A DNA stretch of 64,000 bases from Parabacteroides sp900760525 (GTDB taxonomy: Bacteria; Bacteroidota; Bacteroidia; Bacteroidales; Tannerellaceae): NCBI RefSeq assembly GCF_049860805.1, contig NZ_CP187555.1:372001-436000 (forward strand), given 5' to 3'. Both the position numbers and the translations under genes were made by a program. Positions 44,551 through 54,235 of the stretch are shown here, piece after piece (the stretch's first letter is position 1; each line of letters begins with the position of its first letter). The notes below the pieces were generated by a model, which was given only the letters and a program-made list of their open reading frames with translations, made no database searches and was not told the origin of the DNA.

Positions 44551-46302
44551 ATGAAATATAAACTTGTTGCCTTTTGGTTGATCGTTTTCGGAGCTTTGTT
44601 TACTTTCTTGCAAACGAGTTTCCAGTATCACTTTTACTATATAGAACAGAGCCAGCTGTTTTTGTTTTCCGAGGCGTATATTGGGAATAAACTGGTTCTG
44701 CCGGGCGGCTTTTCCATGTTGGTGGCGGAGTTCCTGGTGCAGTTCTTTATTCGGCCTTATATCGGACCGTTGGTTACTGCGGCCTTATTGACTGGTGTCG
44801 GGATTTGTACGGCAGGTATCGTGAAGCGGATTGCGCCGGCTTCGGGACTCTTTATCCTCTATGTTTTACCGGTTTTGGCTTTGCTGTTCATGCATTTTGA
44901 TTTCAATTACCGGGTACAGGGCACCGTTTGCTATCTGATGATGACGGCTTTGCTTTGTGGGTATATGCGGATACGGAATGATCTTTTCCGTTTGGTTGCA
45001 GGTTGTGTGCTGGTTCCGGTCTTGTTTTGGCTGGCCGGATCGATAGCCGTGCTGTTTGCCGGGATGGCCTGCTTGTTCGAGGGGTTACAGAAGACGCCTA
45101 AATGGTACATCTCGTTAATCGGGGTTGCGGAAGTATTGTTAATGGGCATCGGAACGGTTTATTTCTCTTTGATGGGTGAATATAGGTGGGTTTTCGGACC
45201 GGATCTGTATTATCATTATACGCTTCATCCTAAAGAGATTATTTATTATTCCTGGATTTGTCTGCCTTTGGTTTTCCTTGTCGCTTTCTTTTTACGGAAT
45301 AGAAAAGGTCTGTCCGGAAAGAAATTATTTGCGGGGATCAGCTGTGTTGTCCAATTGGCTATGATCGGTATTGTTTTGTGGTGGGGAATCCCCAAATATA
45401 GTGATGCAAAGACGTTAAGGCTGAAGAAACTGGATTATTTTGCCCGTACGGAACAATGGGACAAGACGATAGAAGAGTGTAAAGGGAAACTGACTAATTT
45501 CTTATATATGTGCCATTTGAATATGGCATTAGCTAACAAGGGAGAACTTTCGGACAAAATGTTCAACTTCGACCAGCGGGGACCGCAGGGGTTGCTTGTG
45601 CAATGGAATAAATCGGAAAATATATCCTGTATGCTCAGTGATATCTATTTTACGATGGGAGCGACCGCATCGTCCCAGGAAATGGCTTTTGAAGGTTATG
45701 TGAGTGCGATGGAGGATGGCAATCCGCGTATGTTGAAAAGACTGGTGCAGACGAATCTGATTTACGGCACGTATCCCATTGCAGAAAAATATATCTCGAT
45801 ACTTGAGAAAACGTATGCATATCGGGATTGGGCCGAATCACAGCGCAAATATCTTTATAATGACCAAGCCGTCGAAAGCGATCCCGTATTGGGAACCCGC
45901 AGGCGGATGTTGCCGGACCGGAATTCATTGGCAATGATAGATGGATTGACCGGAGACCTGGAGCTCTTTTTGGAAAAGGGACCGGCCAATTCTGCTGCTT
46001 TGCAGTATTTGGGCGCGATGTATTTACTGGCTAAAAATCTGGAAGGGTTTAAAGTACTGATGGAGAAATATTACGGAACGGAGTTCTTGCCCGCATTGCC
46101 TGTGCATTTTCAAGAAGCCGTAATTGTGATGTCTGAAAAAGAACCGGACTATTGGAAACGTTTCAATATCTCCGAAACGATTGTAGCCCGCTTTGCCGAC
46201 TATAAAAAGCAGGTGCTTGCGAACCGTAATAACAGTGCTCTTGCCGGGCTGTTGAATCGGTCGTACGGAAACACCTATTGGTTTTACTTTATGTTTAAAT
46301 GA
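44551..46302 (+). CDS. Polytopic membrane protein, DUF6057-like
   Basis: 583 residues. The first ~285 contain about nine hydrophobic helices (LVAFWLIVFGALFTFLQTSF; YIGPLVTAALLTGVGI; SGLFILYVLPVLALLFMHF; LVAGCVLVPVLFWLAGSIAVLFAG; LISVVEVLLMGIG-type; and others). The rest is soluble and helical, with repeat-like spacing (AYRDWAESQRKYLYNDQ; NSAALQYLGAMYLLAKNL), probably TPR-like. I take it for DUF6057, known only as a Bacteroidales membrane family. The stop overlaps the start of the PD40 lipoprotein gene by four bases (ATGA), which argues for a joint function. No enzyme motif seen. Confidence 0.6.
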   Translation: MKYKLVAFWLIVFGALFTFLQTSFQYHFYYIEQSQLFLFSEAYIGNKLVLPGGFSMLVAEFLVQFFIRPYIGPLVTAALLTGVGICTAGIVKRIAPASGLFILYVLPVLALLFMHFDFNYRVQGTVCYLMMTALLCGYMRIRNDLFRLVAGCVLVPVLFWLAGSIAVLFAGMACLFEGLQKTPKWYISLIGVAEVLLMGIGTVYFSLMGEYRWVFGPDLYYHYTLHPKEIIYYSWICLPLVFLVAFFLRNRKGLSGKKLFAGISCVVQLAMIGIVLWWGIPKYSDAKTLRLKKLDYFARTEQWDKTIEECKGKLTNFLYMCHLNMALANKGELSDKMFNFDQRGPQGLLVQWNKSENISCMLSDIYFTMGATASSQEMAFEGYVSAMEDGNPRMLKRLVQTNLIYGTYPIAEKYISILEKTYAYRDWAESQRKYLYNDQAVESDPVLGTRRRMLPDRNSLAMIDGLTGDLELFLEKGPANSAALQYLGAMYLLAKNLEGFKVLMEKYYGTEFLPALPVHFQEAVIVMSEKEPDYWKRFNISETIVARFADYKKQVLANRNNSALAGLLNRSYGNTYWFYFMFK

Positions 46303-47774
46303 TGCGTAAGAACATGGAAAGAAAGAATATATATGTATTGATGCTGGCAGCTATGTTGTCTTGCTCCGACTCGGTGAAGGTGAGCCGGACATTGGATGAA
46401 GTGCCTGTCATTTTCCCTGATTATAACGGTGTGGTAATTCCTCCTAACATTGCTCCCCTGAATTTTGCTTTGAATGATCAGAATGCCGAATCGCGTGCTG
46501 TCTTTTCTTTTGAAGGGTTACAATTCGAGGTGATAGGGAAAAAAGGAAGCTTTACGATTCCTTCTTCCAAGTGGAAGAAACTCTTGGAATCGGCTGCCGG
46601 TAAGTCCATACAAGTAACGGTCCGGATGAAACAAGGCAATGAGTGGGTGGCCTATTCTCCTTTGACCATCCAAATTGCTCCGGAAAAAGTAGATTCTTAT
46701 CTGGCTTACCGCCTGATCGATCCGGGATATGAGTTGTGGAACAAGATGGGAATTTATCAGCGGAATCTGGAAAGTTATACGCAAACTCCAATTATTGAAA
46801 ATAAGATGAGTGGTAACAATTGTGTGAATTGCCATTCGTTTTGCATGCAGAATCCGGATAAGATGTTGTTCCATATGCGTGAGACTTTTCCGGGAACGAT
46901 CCTGGTCGATGGCGATAAGGTTGAAAAGCTGAATACCAAAACGAAGGAAACGATTTCTTCTTTGGTTTACCCTTCCTGGCATCCTTCGGGCAAATATGTG
47001 GCTTTTTCTGTAAATACAACCAAGCAGGCATTCCATTTGAATGACAAAAATAGGGTGGAGGTGTATGACGAGGCTTCCGATGTCGTGGTGTACGATGTGG
47101 AAAAGCACGAAATTGTAACGGCTTCAAACATCTTCTCGAAAGATGCTTTCGAAACATTCCCGACTTTCTCGCCTGACGGGAAGACTCTTTATTTCTGTAC
47201 GGCAGAAGCACGGCCTATTCCGCAGGAATACTCGGAAGTCAAATATAATCTTTGCTCCGTTTCCTTTGATCCGGCGACACGTGCTTTCGGGACGCAGGTC
47301 GACACGCTTTATAATGCAAAGAGTGGCGGAATGAGTGCCTCCTTCCCGCGCGTTTCGCCTGACGGACGTTACCTTTTATATACGTTATCCGGTTATGGAA
47401 ACTTTTCGATCTGGCATAAAGATGCGGATTTGTATATGACAGATCTTCAGACTGGAACGAGCCGTCCTCTGACGGAAGTGAATAGCGACGATGTGGAAAG
47501 CTATCATTCATGGAGCAGCAACAGCCGTTGGTTTGTTTTCAGTAGCCGGAGGATAGACGGTTTATATACACGTCCGTATATTGCTTATGTGGGCGAGGAT
47601 GGCAAAGTAGGCAAGCCGTTCCTTCTGCCTCAGAAAGATACTGATTTCTATCATTCTTTTATGAAGTCGTTCAATATACCCGAATTTATAGCCGGAAAGG
47701 TAAAAGTGCAAGGCCGGGTGCTGGCTATTAAGGCGAAGAGCGATAAGGGAAAGGATGTCAGGTTTGCCCGATAA
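46299..47774 (+). CDS. PD40/TolB-like propeller lipoprotein with a CxxCH motif
   Basis: 491 residues with a lipoprotein signal (VLMLAAMLSC, Cys22). An N-terminal beta domain (about 40-150) is followed by CVNCHSF (175-181), a c-type heme-binding motif. The rest is a six- or seven-blade propeller of PD40/WD40-like repeats (YPSWHPSGKYVAFS, FPTFSPDGKTLYFCTA, FPRVSPDGRYLLYTLSG, YHSWSSNSRWFVFSSR). The fused CxxCH plus PD40 layout suggests a periplasmic or surface protein that may carry heme. It is coupled to the membrane protein gene upstream. Its electron-transfer role is inference; the motif could also be a structural or metal site. Confidence 0.7.
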   Translation: MMRKNMERKNIYVLMLAAMLSCSDSVKVSRTLDEVPVIFPDYNGVVIPPNIAPLNFALNDQNAESRAVFSFEGLQFEVIGKKGSFTIPSSKWKKLLESAAGKSIQVTVRMKQGNEWVAYSPLTIQIAPEKVDSYLAYRLIDPGYELWNKMGIYQRNLESYTQTPIIENKMSGNNCVNCHSFCMQNPDKMLFHMRETFPGTILVDGDKVEKLNTKTKETISSLVYPSWHPSGKYVAFSVNTTKQAFHLNDKNRVEVYDEASDVVVYDVEKHEIVTASNIFSKDAFETFPTFSPDGKTLYFCTAEARPIPQEYSEVKYNLCSVSFDPATRAFGTQVDTLYNAKSGGMSASFPRVSPDGRYLLYTLSGYGNFSIWHKDADLYMTDLQTGTSRPLTEVNSDDVESYHSWSSNSRWFVFSSRRIDGLYTRPYIAYVGEDGKVGKPFLLPQKDTDFYHSFMKSFNIPEFIAGKVKVQGRVLAIKAKSDKGKDVRFAR

Positions 47775-47967
47775 TAGAAATGTCCTTGGAAGAGAAATTG
47801 ACCACTCCATCAGCAACAGCTATCAGATAACTAATTTGACGGGATGCCAAAGTGGCGATTATATTGATGAAAAGCAGACTCAATTGTCCAATTAAGCTAT
47901 TGAACGCCTCATATATTACTAATAAGATGTAAGATAAATTGCTGCTATCAATAGTAAAACAATAAAA

Positions 47968-48000
47968 AAAGAGGCCGATATACTGAATAACGGCCTCTTT
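47968..48000 (-). terminator. Terminator of the susD/susC locus A
   Basis: Stem AAAGAGGCCG / CGGCCTCTTT (10 bp, 13-base loop), 19 bases after the susD stop on the minus strand, followed by a T-run. The DNA between 47775 and 47967 holds nothing else recognised. Confidence 0.85.
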
Positions 48001-48018
48001 CTCATTTAAAAATTATTT

Positions 48019-49434
48019 TTAGAAGTATCCTTCATTCTGTTTGATATTAGGATTGACGTCGATTTCAGCTTGTGGTATTGCTAAAATTGTACGATAATCC
48101 TGATAGCTCGGAGAAATAAGGTCCGTATTATTCAGGAAGTGGTAACCGCCCTGGCGAGTAACTGTTATGCCTAAACGCATAATGTCATAGAAACGATGAC
48201 CTTCCATTACTAATTCCTTACGTCTTTCTTTCAATACCAATGCTTCGGTAGCAGTAACATCTGCAGCACCCGGTATAGCGCGTTTGATGATAGCGTTCAA
48301 ATACTTATTGGCACTTGCCTGGTCTACTGAAGATTTTTTCAATGCAGCTTCTGCAGCAATCAGATAGATATCAGATAATCTGATTACACGAATATTGTTT
48401 ACGGCTGCTTTACCTCCGATGCCAGGGTATTTGTTCATATAGGTACGACCTTCTATGGTTGTGGCACTTAACAAATTGCGACGGATATCATCCTGGTTTT
48501 CGTTGATAAGATCTTCAAATTCTTTCGTGATGGAAATCGCTGCATATCCTTTGGGATCGATAACATAACCAAACATTTCCCGGTTACCGGCGTCCAAATC
48601 CGAAATTTCCAGATCGAATACTGATTCGGAAGAATATCTTGCAGACCATGAAGCAACGTAGTCTTCTGTTTTCAACAAAGAGTAAGGTGAATTGTTTATT
48701 ACATCTTCAGCATAAGAAAATGCTTTTTCCCAATCTCTTTTATAAAGATTGACACGTGCAAGCAATCCTTTTACTGCCCAGCTGTTGAAACGGCCGTTTT
48801 TTACTTCCGTTCCGATATATTTCAATGCCTCTTCCAAATCAGTAATAACCATTTCATATCCCTGTGCAACAGTTGAACGGGCAGGAAGGTCGTCTGCTCC
48901 CAGTACTTCTTTCACTAATACGATGCCCGGAGTTTCACCATTTTCCACAAAATACGGTTTAGCGTATGTGATCAGCAAATCAAAATGGCATAGTGCACGC
49001 AGAGCTAATGCTTCTCCTTTTGCATTATTAAGCTCGTCTCCGGCAGGAAGATCTCCTGTTTCAATAGCATTCAACAATACATTTGCACGGTTGATGATTG
49101 CATACGGATAGCTCCACAACTCTTCAGGCGAGTTATTCTGCCGGTGAGTGAAGCGATAATATGTATCCGTTCTTAAACCACCGGAGGTTAATGTTTGAAC
49201 ATCTTCTCCGCCTACTTCTGCACGTGCTACGAAATCGCAGCCGTAGTAACTGTCATCTTTTAGTTCGTAATATGCACCGTTAAGTGCAGTTTCCACATCT
49301 TGTAAAGTCGTGATTGCATCTGTACTGACCAATGAATCTGAAGGGAAAGTATCCAGATATCCATCACAAGATGTAAATGTCACCGAAGTAATTGCTGCAG
49401 CAACAAATATAGATTTTATGTTTATTCTATTCAT
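48019..49434 (-). CDS. SusD/RagB-family lipoprotein (locus A)
   Basis: 471 residues with lipobox VTFTSC (Cys23). SusD-like features: DGYLDTFPSDSLVSTD after the Cys, the TPR-type helices around LWSYPYAIINRANVLLNAIE and KGEALALRALCHFDLLITYAKPY, and the C-terminal RRKELVMEGHRFYDIMRLG. It forms the surface lid on the SusC transporter and helps bind the glycan or peptide ligand. It follows susC A with a 34-base gap. It is shorter than the locus B partner. Expression depends on the promoter in front of susC A, which lies in the invertible segment. Confidence 0.93.
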   Translation of the reverse strand: MNRINIKSIFVAAAITSVTFTSCDGYLDTFPSDSLVSTDAITTLQDVETALNGAYYELKDDSYYGCDFVARAEVGGEDVQTLTSGGLRTDTYYRFTHRQNNSPEELWSYPYAIINRANVLLNAIETGDLPAGDELNNAKGEALALRALCHFDLLITYAKPYFVENGETPGIVLVKEVLGADDLPARSTVAQGYEMVITDLEEALKYIGTEVKNGRFNSWAVKGLLARVNLYKRDWEKAFSYAEDVINNSPYSLLKTEDYVASWSARYSSESVFDLEISDLDAGNREMFGYVIDPKGYAAISITKEFEDLINENQDDIRRNLLSATTIEGRTYMNKYPGIGGKAAVNNIRVIRLSDIYLIAAEAALKKSSVDQASANKYLNAIIKRAIPGAADVTATEALVLKERRKELVMEGHRFYDIMRLGITVTRQGGYHFLNNTDLISPSYQDYRTILAIPQAEIDVNPNIKQNEGYF

Positions 49435-49468
49435 CGTTGTTATTTTTTATAGTAAAACGAATTCCGGA

Positions 49469-52400
49469 TTACAATCCGATTTCAATACCAAATGTTACTG
49501 ATTTTAAGTTGGGTAATGCCCAGGTAGCAGTTCCTTTGATCGGTTGTTCCGGATCAATGTTTTTGTAGGCGGCCCATGTCAGCAGGTTATTACCGGAAGC
49601 AAAAATTCTGACATTTCTCATTCCGGCTGCTTGCATCCATTTGGAAGGCAAATTGTAAGATAAAGTAACAGTCTTCAAACGAAGATGATTCGAACTTACC
49701 ATATGTCTTGAACTTCCGTAACGTGCATACTGATAGCTGTTGATACGTCTGGGGACATTTGTGATATCACCCGGTTTCTGCCATCTGTCTAACTGTTGGA
49801 TACCAATGGATTGGTATGGTGTTTCACCGTCAGTGTCTGTGTACAGCAATGCAGGGTCGTCCATAATGTGCCCACCCAGAGAGAATGAGAACAAAGCATT
49901 CAGATCCAATCCTTTCCAAGAAAGACTGTTTCTCCAACCTCCTGTTACCACAGGATCAGGCTTGCCAATGATAACACGCTGTGCTTGTGACGGATCTTTT
50001 GTCAGATCGCGATTGATTGTTCCGTCTTCGTTTTTTGTGTTCAGCACCCATTGTTCTTCACCTGTTTGAGGGTCTACACCTGCCCATTCACGGCTCCACC
50101 ATGAATAATAAGATTCACCTTCTCTTAAGATCGTAGTTCCGTCGATAATATCTTTTCCTCCATACAGTTTGCTGACTTTGTTTCTGTTATGAGACAAAAC
50201 GATACCTGTAGACCATTTTACTGCCGTTTCGTTGAATACGTCATAGTTTACGTCCAATTCCACACCGCGGTTGTTCATCGCACCAACATTTTTCAATGTG
50301 TTTTTGAAACCGGTGGTCATAGAAACCGGGACATCCTGGAGCAGGTCTTTTGTTTCACGATTATAATAATCGAATGCAATGCTTAAGCGATTAAACAATC
50401 TGGCATCAAAACCGATATTGAAGTTCTGGTTCTTTTCCCATCCCAGGTCAGGATTCGGAATTGTAGTAGGAGCAGAACCCGGCTGATCCTGATAGTTGTA
50501 ACCATAACCGAACAGGCTTAGATGAGAATAGAATTTAGAGGGAAGCGTTCCGTTCACACCATAAGAAACTCTCACTTTTAAATCGTCAACGTAAGTCAGA
50601 TCTTTCATAAAAGCTTCCTGGCTCAATCTCCATGCTCCGGAAACAGACCAGAAATTACCCCAACGTTTGTTAGCTCCTAATCTTGAGCTACCGTCACGAC
50701 GGTAATTGGCTGATACGTAATATTTGCCATCATAATCATAATTAATACGGGAGAGTAAAGATAACAGGTGATCTTCGCTATATCCCGAAGCTGCTGTCAT
50801 CGGTTCAGAGGTGTTGATCAATTCGGGAAGTTTGTCATGCGGATAGTTGGCACCAACAGCCTGAACATACTGTTCCTTTCTGTCATCCACATCCCAACCT
50901 ACCAAAACATCCAGGTTATGTTTATCGGCAAATGTATTTGTATAATTCAAAACCGTTGAAGAATAAATATTATGATGCTGATACGGATATTTAATCATCA
51001 AACCTTTATAAGCTTCACCGTTATTAGAGTTCATAGGCCAATAAGTCGTTGACTGATTATCGATATAGTCATAACTTAATGTTTCTTTGATAGTCAGGCC
51101 TTCAATGATTTTATAGGAAGCCCATAAAGAATTGGAACTTCTCAACACTTCAGATGTGTTTTTATCCAATCCCTGGTCTTTAAGCGGGTTTGGAACGTTT
51201 AATGCGTCCAATGGAAAACCTTCATAGAAAGAGCCGTCTTCATTATAGATAGGGAGGTTAGGAATAGCATACCAATTCTTTACAAAATAAGCGTTTGCAT
51301 AAGCTGTACCTTCAGAAGCTACTTCTGATTTTTGTTTTGAGAATGAGATATTAGCTCCCATCTGCATTTTTCCATCTTTGGACTTATGAGTCACATTCAC
51401 TCTACCGGTAAAACCTTCCATACCGGTATTGTTTATCATACCATCTTCGGTTTTGTAGTTTAAAGAAGCAAAAAAGCTTGTTTGCTCACTACCACCTTGT
51501 GCCGAAAATTCATAATTCTGATTAAATGCCGTTTTTTTGAATAACGCATCTTCCCAGTTCGAATACTTGTCTCTCAAAGGGGCGAATGTATCGGCTCCAT
51601 CTTGTGCATAAGCTCTTGCTTCCTCTTCGGACATATCTTTATACAGGATGCCTTCGTTGTAGTAAGCTTCATAAGTAAGTTCATGCTGCTGTTCGCCCGA
51701 AACGGTTTCTCTGTTTTTAACGGCCCAATCGGAGAATCCCCAGTTTGCTTTGAAATTAATCTGGGTTTTACCTTCTTTACCTCTCTTTGTCGTGATCAGG
51801 ATAACACCATTTGCAGCACGTGAACCATATAATGAAGCAGCTGCAGCATCTTTTAATACCGTAATATTTTCAATGTCGCTTGGATTGATTGAAGACATAA
51901 TATTAAAAGCTTTAGAGTCACCACTCACCCCTGATACGGCGATATCTCCAGATACAACAGGTACACCGTCGATTACATAAAGAGGTTCATTTGTTGCGTT
52001 CATTGAACCTGTACCGCGAATACGAATGCTTAAACCTGCACCCGGCTGACCGCTACTTGAATTGACTGTCAGACCAGTTGTAGCGCCTTGCAAGGCTTGT
52101 TCAAAAGATGTAACAGGAACATCTTTTAATATTTTCTCTGTATTCACAGATGATGCTGCCCCGGTAAAAGATGATTTCTTTGCAGTACCGTATGCAACAA
52201 CCATAACCTCATCAAGCATCTGATTATCACTCTCCAACTTCACATATAAAGTCGGCTTAACTCCGATTTCCAAAGGCTTCATACCTACAAAGGAAATTAC
52301 CAGAGTCTTTGCAGAACTTGGTACATCCAGAGAGAATGCACCATTAAAATCTGTTACCGTACCTATAGTCGTACCTTTAACAACTATAGATGCACCAATG

Positions 52401-52513
52401 ATGGGCTCATTGTCATCCGCCGAAATAACAGTACCTGTTACTTTCGTCGTCTGAGCGTTGGCCATCCCAATACCTAATAATAGGCAGAATAAAAGGAAAG
52501 TTAACCTTTTCAT
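49469..52513 (-). CDS. Complete SusC/RagA TonB-dependent transporter (locus A, expressed orientation)
   Basis: 1014 residues from the ATG at 52513. Signal peptide (LLGIGMANAQ); CarboxypepD-like domain (about 22-95, VTGTVISADDNEPIIGASIVVKGTTIGTVTDFNGAFSLDVPSSAKTLVISFVGMKP-type, here given by pieces); TonB box region DEVMVVAYGTAKKSSFTG (about 103); plug with the family motif GSMNATNEPLYVIDGVPV and SLYGSRAANGVILITTKRGKEG; then a 22-strand barrel ending VTFGIEIGL. It imports a ligand captured by SusD. The recombination core lies at codons 63-72. It is the only one of three susC genes here with a promoter and export signal, so it is the active one. Confidence 0.95.
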   Translation of the reverse strand: MKRLTFLLFCLLLGIGMANAQTTKVTGTVISADDNEPIIGASIVVKGTTIGTVTDFNGAFSLDVPSSAKTLVISFVGMKPLEIGVKPTLYVKLESDNQMLDEVMVVAYGTAKKSSFTGAASSVNTEKILKDVPVTSFEQALQGATTGLTVNSSSGQPGAGLSIRIRGTGSMNATNEPLYVIDGVPVVSGDIAVSGVSGDSKAFNIMSSINPSDIENITVLKDAAAASLYGSRAANGVILITTKRGKEGKTQINFKANWGFSDWAVKNRETVSGEQQHELTYEAYYNEGILYKDMSEEEARAYAQDGADTFAPLRDKYSNWEDALFKKTAFNQNYEFSAQGGSEQTSFFASLNYKTEDGMINNTGMEGFTGRVNVTHKSKDGKMQMGANISFSKQKSEVASEGTAYANAYFVKNWYAIPNLPIYNEDGSFYEGFPLDALNVPNPLKDQGLDKNTSEVLRSSNSLWASYKIIEGLTIKETLSYDYIDNQSTTYWPMNSNNGEAYKGLMIKYPYQHHNIYSSTVLNYTNTFADKHNLDVLVGWDVDDRKEQYVQAVGANYPHDKLPELINTSEPMTAASGYSEDHLLSLLSRINYDYDGKYYVSANYRRDGSSRLGANKRWGNFWSVSGAWRLSQEAFMKDLTYVDDLKVRVSYGVNGTLPSKFYSHLSLFGYGYNYQDQPGSAPTTIPNPDLGWEKNQNFNIGFDARLFNRLSIAFDYYNRETKDLLQDVPVSMTTGFKNTLKNVGAMNNRGVELDVNYDVFNETAVKWSTGIVLSHNRNKVSKLYGGKDIIDGTTILREGESYYSWWSREWAGVDPQTGEEQWVLNTKNEDGTINRDLTKDPSQAQRVIIGKPDPVVTGGWRNSLSWKGLDLNALFSFSLGGHIMDDPALLYTDTDGETPYQSIGIQQLDRWQKPGDITNVPRRINSYQYARYGSSRHMVSSNHLRLKTVTLSYNLPSKWMQAAGMRNVRIFASGNNLLTWAAYKNIDPEQPIKGTATWALPNLKSVTFGIEIGL
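52299..52326 (-). other. Recombination site in susC A (inverted relative to B and C)
   Basis: On the minus strand, ATGTACCA followed by AGTTCTGCAAAGACTCTGGT. All 28 bases are identical to the site at 54198-54225. The bases on both sides differ between the genes, mostly at synonymous positions. The site lies within codons 63-72, inside the CarboxypepD-like domain, and the reading frame through the core is the same in all three copies. Confidence 0.9.
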
Positions 52514-52606
52514 AGACACACTTTTTTTGTTTAACTTATAAATAACTAATTTGCACTATCTGTTTTTTATACACACAAGCAATGTATAAATATTCCTAAG
52601 AGATCG

Positions 52607-52635
52607 CAAATGTAATAATAAATTTATTATAACAA
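52607..52635 (-). promoter_or_regulatory. Promoter of susC A inside the invertible segment
   Basis: On the minus strand GTTG (52636-52633) and TACATTTG (52614-52607) are 18 bases apart, close to the Bacteroidetes consensus. The leader to the ATG at 52513 is about 90 bases. Confidence 0.6.
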
Positions 52636-53194
52636 CTAAAAACTAATAGGATTTTATAAAAAAGGGGATGATAATTAACAATGGATCATGCTAAATCGAT
52701 ATTTTTGATTGAACCCTTATGGAATGTCTTAAATTTTGCCTCTTTTAAAATTATCTATTTTTAACCTCTCGTCTGAGCATCGTTTTTGGGCGATTCTAAG
52801 GGGTGAAAACATACCCTGGGTCTACGAGGGTAGAAAATAATTACAGGCTGATAAAGATTTGTGGATTTTTCTGTTGGAAATTTTAAACAGTTCATTCTTC
52901 CCGACTTCGTCAATGCGTTACTCTAATCAGGTATTGATGCCAGACAGTCCAAAAAGAAGCTTGATGGCAATGTGCTTTAGAGTAACCGCGTCAAAATCAG
53001 ATCTTGAAAAAGATCAAGCCCGCTATGACAGAATAACAAAAGACAACGACATTACGATCCATGACGGAACTATCTAATTTATCGTCAATATGAGTATTTT
53101 CTATCTATTTGTATTATCTCAGGCGTTTTTACTGACACGCATATTCCTGTTTTTATGCTTTTCAGCCTGAAGTCCGCTTGTTTTTGCACTCTTT

Positions 53195-53312
53195 CCGGAA
53201 AATCATCTAAATGATTTTTAAAATGATCTCAATGGTTTTCCAAAATCATTGGGATATTTCAGGCAAATCATCGGGATGAAATTGAGAAATGATCTCGATG
53301 ATTTTGCCGGAC
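53195..53312. repeat. Cluster of AAATCAT/ATGATTT modules in alternating orientation
   Basis: At least five units related to ATGATCTCGATGATTTT or its complement AAATCATCGGGAT follow one another (53201, 53223, 53244, 53265, 53289). The cluster is bounded by CCGG on both sides and as a whole is an imperfect inverted repeat. Its design is like the cluster at 5028-5134, with other module words. Confidence 0.75.
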
Positions 53313-53652
53313 GAACTGAAACAAAGGGAAAAAATAGGGTAAAAAGGCTTCCAAAAGGCCTTTGAAAGCTGTTTTAACACCTCGCAGCCTTTGCTATAAA
53401 GACCTTTTGCGATTGACTTTTTGACTGGAATCCATCCTTTTTACCAACGCGTCAATTTATTCTTCTATACTATTCCGGTTTTCCGGCGACAAAAAGTAAC
53501 TTTCCGGCAGCCTTGTTAACAAAATGACAATCGCAAACGCCCTCTCCTTTCCCTATTTATAACCATTAGCCCCAATGGTGGCATACAGACAATTCTCAGG
53601 ATGGCAAGTCTGACATTTTGACAAATTTGAATCATTATTTAGATAGTTCAGT

Positions 53653-53887
53653 TTTTCTTCAAAACAAAGCTTATTGTTATCCTTGGCTTATTGTACAGTT
53701 TTCAAAAATATCCGTTGGTCTAAATCGAAACAGTAGCGCATGAAATTTGATTTTCTACCCCGTTTATTTCAAATTACCTATGCGGGTAATATTTTTTAAG
53801 AAACTGCAAATAATATAAGATACTGGATAATAAACAATTACACATATCCACAGTTTTAGAAAAGTTGTTGTATGATTTAACATTTAA
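53653..53887 (+). repeat. Dispersed ~235-bp intergenic repeat, copy 2
   Basis: Aligns with copy 1 at 24877-25110, about 28.8 kb away, same orientation. AAATCGAAACAGTAGCGCAT and GCGGGTAATATTTTTTAAG are identical; the rest carries substitutions and small indels. This copy lies inside the invertible segment. Confidence 0.85.
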
Positions 53888-54197
53888 AATAGGCGAATTC
53901 ACTTCCTGGCAAAGCGAGCTCTCTTGTCCTTATGCTTGACGCGGTATTGCAAAAGAATAAGCCGATTCAATCAAGTGTTTGCACGGTCGGTTTAAATGTG
54001 ATTCCACGTCAATCTCAAGAACGAGAAACAAGTAGAAAATAAGTCATATTTTTCTTTATGAAAGAATTTCCACTTATATCTAAAAATCCTATAAATATCA
54101 GATATATAACATATTAACAGAATAGTAATTTAATAATTCTTCCTACCTATCTTTAAAGTCAAATAGACTTAATAAGTTAATAATCAACATATTACAT

Positions 54198-54225
54198 ATG
54201 TACCAAGTTCTGCAAAGACTCTGGT
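54198..54225 (+). other. Recombination site in susC B
   Basis: ATGTACCA followed by AGTTCTGCAAAGACTCTGGT, 28 bases identical to the site in susC A but on the opposite strand. The frame through it is open back to a stop at 54173-54175 and contains no start codon before the core. Confidence 0.9.
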
Positions 54226-54235
54226 TGTTTCCTTC

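Larger units (their letters stand above)
52636..54197. other. Gene-free interior of the invertible segment
   Basis: No convincing gene. A 72-codon frame at 52859-53077 has no recognised motif. It holds the modular palindrome cluster at 53195-53312 and copy 2 of the dispersed repeat at 53653-53887. No recombinase gene or remnant was recognised. Confidence 0.6.
52299..54225. other. Predicted invertible segment between sites A and B
   Basis: The inverted cores at 52299-52326 and 54198-54225 bound 1871 bases with the promoter, signal peptide and first 62 codons of susC A, plus a gene-free stretch. Flipping the segment would put those elements in frame ahead of susC B and leave A without a start. 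A larger flip of 7.7 kb with the site at 60022 would serve C. Confidence 0.85.

Noticed and set aside
52859..53077. 72-codon frame in the invertible segment
   Set aside because: No signal peptide, motif or neighbour that supports it; not like any recombinase or directionality factor I know. Left as unsupported.
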